NCBI GenBank assembly: GCA_938014215.1
Contig: CALLRW010000011.1
Coordinates: forward strand, 1 to 7,734
Source: an uncultured Alistipes sp.
GTDB lineage: Bacteria; Bacteroidota; Bacteroidia; Bacteroidales; Rikenellaceae
Length of the DNA: 7,734 bases
Reading direction: 5' to 3'
Shown here: piece after piece, positions 1-6,300 of the stretch
Layout of the letters: the number at the start of each line of letters is the position of its first letter
Numbering within the stretch: position 1 is the first letter of the stretch
The notes under the pieces: model-generated
Database searches by the model: none
What the model was told of the DNA's origin: nothing
Seen by the model: only the letters and a program-made list of their open reading frames with translations
Position numbers and translations under genes: made by a program

Positions 1-20
1 GAGTAGGTAGCCGCCTCTTC

Positions 21-51
21 AAGGTCAGATCGAAAGGTCTGACCTTTTTTT
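21..51 (+). terminator. Rho-independent terminator of an upstream gene
   Basis: The arms AAGGTCAGATC (21-31) and GGTCTGACCTT (36-46) pair over 11 positions, one of them a U-G wobble. They close a GAAA tetraloop (32-35) and are followed by a run of T to position 51. This is a textbook intrinsic terminator in the plus direction. The gene it ends lies left of the window; the GAG TAG at 1-6 could be its last codon and stop, but that cannot be shown. Confidence 0.9.
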
Positions 52-381
52 GTGTTGTGTTGTATGCTGAGCAGTGCCGGGGGGCGGGGAGATGGTGCCG
101 TGAGGGGCAGAAGGGCCGGAACGTTGCCTGCAGAACTCGGGGATGATGACATTACTGGAGGTTGTGGCGGGCGCTCGTGAAACTGGAGGAAATCGAGAAC
201 TGGGATCCAGAGGGGGCTTCTTCGCGCTGAGAAAGTGCCGCGTCGAGAAGGTGCCCGGTGGCGCTCATAACAGGAATTGCGGCCAGGCTTTTCGGACGGC
301 AATCAATCTTTTTTCCAAAAAATCGTATTGGGTGTATAGTTTTTCGGGCGGTTGTTTGTCTAACAGGTAAAAGGTGTGAAG
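52..381. other. Intergenic region upstream of the sigma factor gene
   Basis: This stretch of about 330 bases has no convincing gene. Short open frames exist on both strands, but their translations are low-complexity or arginine/serine-rich and resemble no known protein. Near the 3' end, TAGTTTTT (338-345) comes one base short of the Bacteroidetes -7 consensus TAnnTTTG, but I see no good -33 element at the right distance. The sigma factor promoter must lie here or overlap the terminator, and I cannot place it. Confidence 0.5.
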
Positions 382-855
382 ATGAATACAAAAGAGCAAC
401 GATTCTCCAAACTGGTCAAGGAGTATGAACAGACGATATACGCTGTCTGCTATATGTTCTCCCGTGATGCCGAGGATGTGGACGATATGCATCAGGAGAT
501 ACTTTTACGGCTATGGCAGGGATTTGACGGGTTTGAGGGTCGAAGCAACATAAAAACGTGGATCTACCGTGTGGCGCTGAACTACTGTATCAACTTCAGC
601 AACAAGCGTAAACGCGAGCAGACAAAGCACAAGGCGTCGAATGAGTCGGACACGACTGACAGCGACCTCGAAAAACGAATGCAGATCAAACAGCTCTATC
701 AGCGAATCAATAAGTTGGGACTTGTCGACCGAAGCGTCGTCTTGTTGTGGCTCGAAGGCCTGAGCTACGAGGAGATCGGCGCAATCCTAGGCATCTCGGT
801 CAAGAATGTCTCCTTTAAGTTGGTACGCATCAAGGAGCGACTCAAAAATGTCTAA
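382..855 (+). CDS. ECF-type sigma-70 family RNA polymerase sigma factor
   Basis: A 157-residue sigma factor that would direct RNA polymerase to a specific promoter set. Sigma region 2 spans about residues 10-75, with the core-binding stretch DDMHQEILLRLW and the -10-recognition helix around NIKTWIYRVALNYCIN. A charged linker (about 76-103) leads to region 4 (about 104-155), whose helix-turn-helix is SYEEIGAILGISVKNVSFK. Regions 1 and 3 are absent and the length is normal for the ECF group. I chose the ATG at 382 because AAGG (371-374) lies seven bases upstream; a GTG at 376 would add two residues. The next gene starts 18 bases downstream and encodes a membrane protein, a common arrangement for a sigma factor and its regulator. 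No FecR-type anti-sigma or TonB receptor is nearby, so iron or glycan signalling of the SusCD kind is not indicated. The target genes are unknown. Confidence 0.9.
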   Translation: MNTKEQRFSKLVKEYEQTIYAVCYMFSRDAEDVDDMHQEILLRLWQGFDGFEGRSNIKTWIYRVALNYCINFSNKRKREQTKHKASNESDTTDSDLEKRMQIKQLYQRINKLGLVDRSVVLLWLEGLSYEEIGAILGISVKNVSFKLVRIKERLKNV

Positions 856-873
856 CGCCTAAAAAGTACGAAT

Positions 874-1452
874 ATGGAATGCAACGCAGGAAAGGAACTT
901 GAAGCACTGAAAGCCGATTACATCGCGCTCAAGGCGCAGATGGGGCGGCAGGAGCGTCTGAACGAACGTTTTTTCAAGGCTGCGCGTCGTCATCCGGCGC
1001 GAGCCGTGAGCGAGGGGATCCGGAATCGCATGCTGCTCGATGTATTGACTTTGCCCATCATCTGGATTATCTGTATCACGACTCACTGGTCGCTGCTGTT
1101 CGGTGGGCTGGTGTCGCTGTGGACGATTATCGATCTTGCGGCCACAATCTGGATCAACCGCAAACTGGGTATGGACCATCTGCTTGATGGCGATACGCGG
1201 ACAGTCACCCACGCCATAACCTCCTATCGTCGCTTCTACCGCCGGGTCTTGGCCATCAATGTCATTCCTTGTATCGCGATGATCACCTATATCTTCATGG
1301 AGTTGCTCGCCCGCATAGATGGCTCGGCAAACCGCAACCTGATTCTCGTAATTGCTATTGTCTACACGCTCCTGGCCATCCTTCTCACCTGGCAGCAGTA
1401 CCGACGCCACACCAAGGCCTGCGACGATCTGCTCAATGAGTTCGAGGAGTAG
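874..1452 (+). CDS. Four-helix membrane protein paired with the sigma factor; possible anti-sigma regulator
   Basis: A 192-residue protein of no family I recognise. Residues 1-50 are hydrophilic and helix-prone, rich in Lys, Arg and Glu. Four hydrophobic segments follow at about 53-70, 73-94, 124-146 and 155-173, and the tail (RRHTKACDDLLNEFEE) is charged. The basic N-terminal part and the basic loop between helices 2 and 3 (with RRFYRR near 119-124) predict both ends in the cytoplasm. The ATG at 874 lies 18 bases after the sigma factor stop, so the two are probably cotranscribed. By analogy with ECF/regulator pairs in Bacteroidetes (for example EcfO with its partner Reo, which is not a classical anti-sigma), the soluble N-terminal part could bind the sigma factor at the membrane. 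That role is inferred from position and topology only. No clear terminator follows. Confidence 0.8.
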   Translation: MECNAGKELEALKADYIALKAQMGRQERLNERFFKAARRHPARAVSEGIRNRMLLDVLTLPIIWIICITTHWSLLFGGLVSLWTIIDLAATIWINRKLGMDHLLDGDTRTVTHAITSYRRFYRRVLAINVIPCIAMITYIFMELLARIDGSANRNLILVIAIVYTLLAILLTWQQYRRHTKACDDLLNEFEE

Positions 1453-1564
1453 CGCTCGTCGATCCGATTCGGGCGAGACATAACGATCTCTTTCCCAGAG
1501 CCCGGAGAGTGGGGTATCTGGTAGTGTGGCTTGTAGTCCTTGAAAAAAGGCTTGTATGAAGGAA

Positions 1565-1607
1565 CAGCATGCTGCGGAACCTCGCTGGAGAGGCTCGCGG
1601 CATGTTG
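1565..1607 (+). other. Long imperfect RNA hairpin in the intergenic region
   Basis: CAGCATGC (1565-1572) pairs with GCATGTTG (1600-1607), and the helix continues to about 1577/1595 with wobbles. After a small internal loop, CCTC (1580-1583) pairs with GAGG (1590-1593) around a six-base loop. No T run follows, so it is not a standard terminator. The lower stem contains the ATG of the possible small peptide at 1569, so it could mask that start. It may also simply be the 3' end structure of the sigma factor transcript. Confidence 0.4.
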
Positions 1608-1691
1608 TTGTGCATCCGTATCGGTGGTTTGTTTCCGCTGCCTGTCGGCCTGGCTTATGCCGTCATCTCCGCCATGCTTTCGGGCGGATAG
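1569..1691 (+). CDS. Possible 40-residue hydrophobic peptide
   Basis: The ATG at 1569 follows AAGGA (1559-1563) with five bases between, and the frame runs to TAG at 1689-1691. The peptide begins MLRNLAGEAR and continues into one likely membrane-spanning segment (about residues 12-38, including GLFPLPVGLAYAVISAML). Codon choice (CTG, GGC, ATC, GTC, CGC) matches the GC-rich genes around it. I recognise no family. It could be a real small membrane protein, a remnant of a larger transporter-like gene, or chance. The start codon lies inside the 1565-1607 hairpin. Confidence is low because short frames arise easily in GC-rich DNA. Confidence 0.22.
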   Translation: MLRNLAGEARGMLLCIRIGGLFPLPVGLAYAVISAMLSGG

Positions 1692-2045
1692 GACTGTGTA
1701 TATCGAGGTAGAGCGATCGGTAGAAGCACAATAATGAACCTGCACGGAGCGGGAGTTTACTTCTTAAAATGAAAAATAAAGCGTAGCAGGCATTTGTCGT
1801 TGTGAGGCAGTCGTATTCAACGGGGCTGGAACTGAATGATCAAACAGTCAATAAATTAGCTGTATAATTAAAGCGAAATAAGGATATTACTCATCGTAAC
1901 GTCCGCATCATCTTACGGAGAGAGAGGCTCTTCTGGTTGAAAGTTATGCATTTGCCTCTCAATAAATTCCGGGCCTTTATTTTCGTCGTTTCCGACTGGC
2001 CCACGCTGAATTTCCGCGTTGCTCCCTGTTTGGCATACGGTATTG

Positions 2046-2076
2046 CAAAAATAGGTAAAGAAATGAACAATGCAAA
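2046..2076 (-). promoter_or_regulatory. Putative minus-strand Bacteroidetes promoter
   Basis: Read on the minus strand, TTTG (2076-2073) is followed by a 19-base spacer and TATTTTTG (2053-2046). This matches the Bacteroidetes -33 TTTG and -7 TAnnTTTG elements at the normal spacing. Transcription would start near 2040 and run leftward into the gene-poor region. The only open frame close to the predicted start is a 19-codon basic peptide (ATG at 2036-2034, stop at 1979-1977), so a non-coding RNA or a remnant promoter is as likely as a gene promoter. Confidence 0.45.
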
Positions 2077-2219
2077 CTTTTTCGGATAATATTTTCCGCA
2101 ATCTTTTGGAGACCGTACTGAGGGGCTGTTTGAGCGGTTGCTGCGTACCGTGGGACTGAAAGCGAAGCATTTTGTCCGGGGCGTGGAATGACAAGCTTGT
2201 ATTTCAATAAAAAAAGGAC

Positions 2220-2255
2220 AATCTGGTAGGAATATATGTATCTTTGCTCCAGATT
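2220..2255. repeat. Inverted repeat flanking the fimbrillin operon promoter core
   Basis: AATCTGG (2220-2226) and CCAGATT (2249-2255) are perfect 7-base inverted copies on either side of the -7 box, separated by 22 bases. The right arm overlaps the predicted transcription start. This could be an operator dyad, but a 7-base repeat at free spacing is not rare, so the assignment is tentative. Confidence 0.35.
2239..2246 (+). promoter_or_regulatory. -7 box of the fimbrillin operon promoter
   Basis: TATCTTTG fits the Bacteroidetes housekeeping -7 consensus TAnnTTTG exactly and lies about 120 bases upstream of the first fimbrillin start. Transcription would begin near 2252. No TTTG/TTG element sits clearly at -33, so the promoter may be weak or activator-dependent. 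The predicted leader of about 110 bases contains a small hairpin GCTCC-CGAAT-GGAGC (2288-2302) and an AT palindrome TAAATATTTA (2312-2321) upstream of the start codon. Confidence 0.6.
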
Positions 2256-2364
2256 CGGCTATACCTTAATATATATCCCTGCAACTCGCTCCCGAATGGA
2301 GCCCGGTTCTTTAAATATTTAGTAATGGTCGGAAATGAATTGTCTAACCCTTAAATATGCTCCT

Positions 2365-3252
2365 ATGACAAGATTTTTCCTCTCTCTCGCGGCACTTTTG
2401 TGCCTGGCTTCCTGCTCCTCGTCGGACAACGGTACGGAACCGACGCCCGAACCGGCGAAGATCCCCATCAATATCTCGATGAATGTCTGGACCCGTGTGA
2501 CGGATACGGCCTACGAAACGGGCGACAAGGTGGGTATCTACGTGGTCAACAACGAAGGATCCTCCTCCACGGCCCTGCAGCCTTCGGGCAACTACGTCGA
2601 CAACATGTGCTTCACCTGCGCCGGATCGTGGACTCCCGATTCGGAGATCTACTGGAAGGATGAGACGACGAAGGCCGATTTCTACTGCTACTATCCCTAC
2701 GGCAAGCCCGCTGACATTGCGGCCTATCCCTTCTCGGTCAAGAGCGACCAGTCGCTGCAGGCCGATTACAAGGCCTCGGAGTTCCTCTGGGGCAAGGCTA
2801 CCGGCATCAGCCCGACGGCCAGTGCCGTGCCCATCATCACCAACCGCTCGATGAGCAACATGTTGATCTACGTGACCCCGGGCAAGGGCTTCACCGAGGA
2901 GACGCTGGCCGCTGCCACCAAGTCTGTGCGCATCTGCAACGTGAAGGCTTCGGCAACGGTTGATCTCCGCACGGGTGTCGCTACGGCTACCGGTGCGGCA
3001 ACGGAGATCGTCCCCTATAACGAGGGTACCTATTACCGGGCGCTGCTCGTTCCGCAGACCGTGGCCGACGGCTCGAATCTGATTACGATTACCGTCGACG
3101 GCGTGGACTATACGCTGGCCAAGGGCTTCACTTTCAAGGCCAATACGCAGCATAAATTTACGGTTACCGTCAACAAGGCCAGCAGCGGTGTCGATATCGG
3201 TATCGGCGACTGGGAGATCGACGAGACGGATAACGGCGGTGCTGCCGAATAA
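2365..3252 (+). CDS. Fimbrillin family lipoprotein (Mfa_like_1 type), probable structural pilin
   Basis: A 295-residue secreted lipoprotein. The ATG at 2365 was chosen because it starts a clean signal peptide with lipobox LASC (lipidated Cys17); the in-frame ATG at 2335 would add ten residues that weaken it. After a short Ser/Asp/Pro-rich tether comes a fimbrillin module: WTRVTDT and GDKVGIYV (about 42-60), YWKDE, YYPYG (109-113), DQS (128-130), ASEFLWGKA (137-145), VPQTVA (229-234), then HKFTVTVNK and the closing W283. Family members are lipid-anchored pilins or tip proteins of type V pili in Bacteroidales, matured by signal peptidase II and often by cleavage after an Arg; Arg44 is a candidate. 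It is the first gene of the operon and is followed by two tandem RNA hairpins. The HR of the F-x-HR motif seen in its two neighbours is changed here to NR. The family call is firm; the structural role is inferred. Confidence 0.88.
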   Translation: MTRFFLSLAALLCLASCSSSDNGTEPTPEPAKIPINISMNVWTRVTDTAYETGDKVGIYVVNNEGSSSTALQPSGNYVDNMCFTCAGSWTPDSEIYWKDETTKADFYCYYPYGKPADIAAYPFSVKSDQSLQADYKASEFLWGKATGISPTASAVPIITNRSMSNMLIYVTPGKGFTEETLAAATKSVRICNVKASATVDLRTGVATATGAATEIVPYNEGTYYRALLVPQTVADGSNLITITVDGVDYTLAKGFTFKANTQHKFTVTVNKASSGVDIGIGDWEIDETDNGGAAE

Positions 3253-3287
3253 CCTTCGGGTTGAAGGGTGGGCTTCCGAACCCACCC
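3251..3287 (+). promoter_or_regulatory. Tandem intercistronic hairpins after the first fimbrillin gene
   Basis: AACC-TTCG-GGTT (3251-3262) is a short stem with a very stable UUCG loop that overlaps the stop codon. Three bases later GGGTGGG (3266-3272) pairs perfectly with CCCACCC (3281-3287) around an eight-base loop. ATTGGATC follows instead of a T run, so full termination is unlikely. Such elements between genes commonly protect the upstream message from 3' exonucleases or cause partial termination, which would raise the first pilin relative to the large downstream protein. Confidence 0.6.
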
Positions 3288-3314
3288 ATTGGATCAGTTG
3301 AAACAACAAACGGT

Positions 3315-6300
3315 ATGAAATCCAAGCGTTTATTGATATGCGGCATCCTCACGGTCGTGTTGGGTGCCTGCTCGTACGAGCCCGACGAGATGTCCGTTGC
3401 GGTCGACCAGTCGTATCCCATCCAGCTCTTCAACGAGATCGAACAGGTCGCCACCACGCGTGTCAACGACGAGGGCTTCTGCGACGGTGACGGCGTGGGC
3501 ATCTACGTCGTCAATTATGAAGAGGGGCTTCCCGGCCAGCTTGTCACCGAGGGCAACCAGGCCGATAACGTCCGTTACGTCTATGACGAGGCCAACGGCA
3601 AGTGGATCCCCGACGAGTCGGTCTACTTCCGGGACAAGAATACGCACGTCGACATTATCGGCTATTATCCCTACGGTTCGCCGTCGTCGGTCGATTCCTA
3701 TGCGTTCGAGGTGGCCAAGGATCAGTCGACCGAGGCTGCCAACGGGCTGCTGGGCGGATACGAAGCCAGCGATTTCCTGTGGGGCAAGGCGGCCGATGTT
3801 GCTCCGACCACGCAGCGTATCGCCGTCAAGTTCCAGCACCGGATGGCCGGCGTGCTGGTGACGCTGACGGAGGGTACGGGCTTTGACGCCGGCGAATTTG
3901 GCCAGTTGGAGAAGAGTGTCCTGGTGACCAATACGATTCGCAAGGCGGTGATCGACCTTTCGACCGGCGAGGTGACTCCGACCGGCGAGGTGCCGACCAC
4001 GGGTACCATCCCCTACAAGCGGGACGGTGATTTCCGGGCCGTGGTGGTTCCGCAGACCGTAGCGGCCTCGACGCCGTTATTCAGCATTACGGTCGACGGT
4101 GTGCCCTATGTCTTCCGCAAGAGCGAGCCGTTCAGCTATGTGAGCGGCAAGCTGCACAAGTTCACCATCGAGGTCTCGAAGAAGAGCGCCAGCGGTCTGG
4201 AGTTCAAACTGCTGGGCGAGAGCATCACGGCGTGGGAGACGGATAACGTCTCGCACGACGCAACGGCGCGTGAATACATCATCGTCGACTGTCCGGAGCC
4301 CGGAACGTTGAAGGAGTGCATCACGGCCGCCGGGAAGGACTATACGAAGGTCAAGAATCTCAAGGTGACCGGAACGATTGACCGGCGGGATTTCGAGATG
4401 ATGCGTACGGAGATGACGGCCTTACAGTCGCTCAATCTGCGGGAGGTCGAGATTGCGGAGTATGGCAGTTATGCTGCCAATGAGATTCCGAATAATGCGT
4501 TCAATGGAAAATCGGCCCTTATTCGTTTTATTTTTCCTGAGAACATTACGAAAATTGGTAATTATTCGTTTTATGAAACGAATCTGTCAGGCTCGTTGAT
4601 TATTCCGAATGGGGTTACTGAGATTGAGCATCATGCATTTTGTAGTTGTCCTTTGAATGGTACGTTAACGTTGTCTACATCTTTGGTCAATATTGGTGCG
4701 AGTGCATTTCTGGGGTGCTCAGGGCTTTCCGGTAGTTTGAATCTTCCAGCATCTCTTGAGGTCGTAGATGAACACGCATTTAGTAGCTGCAGTGGCTTTA
4801 CCGGAAATTTACAACTTCCAGATGGATTGAAAGAGTTGGGGATGAGTGCTTTTTCTGGATGCTCCGGATTTACAGGTTCGCTTACTATTCCTCATGGTAT
4901 TACAAAAATAGAGGATTCTTGTTTTAGTGGTTGTTCCGGTCTAAATGGTCAACTAAATCTACCAAAGGAGTTGACAGAGATAGGAGAAAATAGCTTTTGG
5001 AACTGCCGATTCCGAGGGCCCTTGCAATTGCCCGATAATGTAGCAATTATAGGAGAGTTCGCTTTTTATCTTAATTCATTTTCAGGAGAACTGAAATTAC
5101 CTCAAGCATTGGCTGTACTTGGAGAAAGAGCATTCTCTGAAAATTCTCGTTTGACAGGTATTGTCGAGTTGCCCGAAGACATTATTTCAGTCAGTGCTGG
5201 TCTTTTCTCCGGTTGCTCCCAGTTGGAAGGGGTAGTTATTCCCAAGAATGTGGAGTTTATCCGGGAGAATGCTTTTACGGATTGTTTCCAACTCAACTCG
5301 ATTGTCTGCGAAGCGCAAAATCCTCCGCAGTTGGATGCTTCGGCATTCAATGGTGTTGCGAAGGACAACTTTACGGTTGAGGTGCCCGAAGCATCGGTCA
5401 ACAGTTACAGCACGGCGCCCGGATGGATGGAGTTCAAGCGCTTTGCGGCTCATCACGACTTCTCGATCTCCCGGAATCTGTTCCGGACGCTGAATGCATC
5501 GCTCGCGAAGACGCTGGTGCTGCGTGCTCCGAGCGGAGAGGCGTGGAGTGTGGAATCCAAACCCGACTGGGTGACGGTTGAACCGATGAGCGGAACGGGC
5601 AAGGTCGAGGTGACCGTCACGGTGGCTGACCAGCCTAAGGGGTCCGGATACCGCGAAGGCGAGGTGGTCTTCCTGCTCAATGGGAAGGATTACCGGACCC
5701 GAACCAAGGTGGAACAATACGACTACCAGTATGGCGACGGCGAGGTGATGACCGTGCAGACGGCGACGAAGGGCGCCGGTGTCGACCTGGTATTCATGGG
5801 CGACTGCTTCGATGCCAAGGATATCGCCGAGGGCAAATACCTCGATGCCGTAAACGAGGCCATCGGTTACTTCTTCGCCGTGGAGCCTTACAAGACCTAT
5901 CGCGACTACTTCAACGTCTATACTGTCTTCGGCCTCTCGCCCGACAGCGGGGTGGGGGATGTGAACACCATTCGGGAGTCGAAATTCGGGTCGGCCTATG
6001 CGCTTGGCAAAATTGCGCCCGACGAGCAGACCTGCTTTGAATATGCCTGCAAGGCTCCGACCGTCACCGAGGATCGGATTGGTCGGACGTTGATCACGTT
6101 GATCGAAAATACGGCCGATTACGGCGGAATCACCTACATGTGGGGCGACGGGTCGGCGATTGCCTGCTGCCCGATGAGCGAGGATGTCTATCCGTATGAT
6201 TTCCGCGGGTTGGTCCAGCACGAAGCCGGCGGCCACGGTTTTGGCAAGTTGGGTGATGAGTACATCTATCACAATGAGTTTATCCAGACATGTACCTGTC

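Larger units (their letters stand above)
1453..2219. other. Long intergenic region with structured and promoter-like elements
   Basis: No confident protein-coding gene was found in these roughly 770 bases. They hold a long imperfect hairpin (1565-1607), a possible 40-codon peptide (1569-1691), a direct repeat GGCTTGTA (1528-1535 and 1549-1556), and paired inverted arms GAGAGGC/GCCTCTC (1922-1928, 1954-1960) and GGGCC/GGCCC (1971-1975, 1998-2002). The last pair encloses the small hairpin GTCG-TTTC-CGAC (1985-1996). A minus-strand promoter match sits at 2046-2076. The part from about 1740 to 1910 is visibly AT-rich. A protein-like open stretch at 2090-2191 may be a gene remnant. Confidence 0.5.

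Noticed and set aside
143..370. 75-codon plus frame upstream of the sigma factor
   Set aside because: Composition unlike a protein here, no start signal, no family, and opposite-strand frames of the same length overlap it.
1540..1734. 64-codon plus frame rich in cysteine
   Set aside because: Runs of Cys/Ser/Arg suggest a frame-shadow of the more protein-like frame starting at 1569. No ribosome binding site.
1913..2194. 93-codon minus frame in the gap
   Set aside because: Its start lies upstream of the predicted minus promoter, the content is unremarkable, and no family is recognised.
2344..3309. Long minus-strand open frame opposite the first fimbrillin
   Set aside because: Arg/Gly/His-rich translation without any domain. 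It is the expected antisense shadow of a GC-rich gene whose sense frame has a signal peptide and family motifs.
3261..3314. TTG upstream extension of the fusion gene adding 18 residues
   Set aside because: It would place a hydrophilic leader before the lipobox signal peptide and translate through the intercistronic hairpin. The ATG at 3315 gives a standard lipoprotein start.
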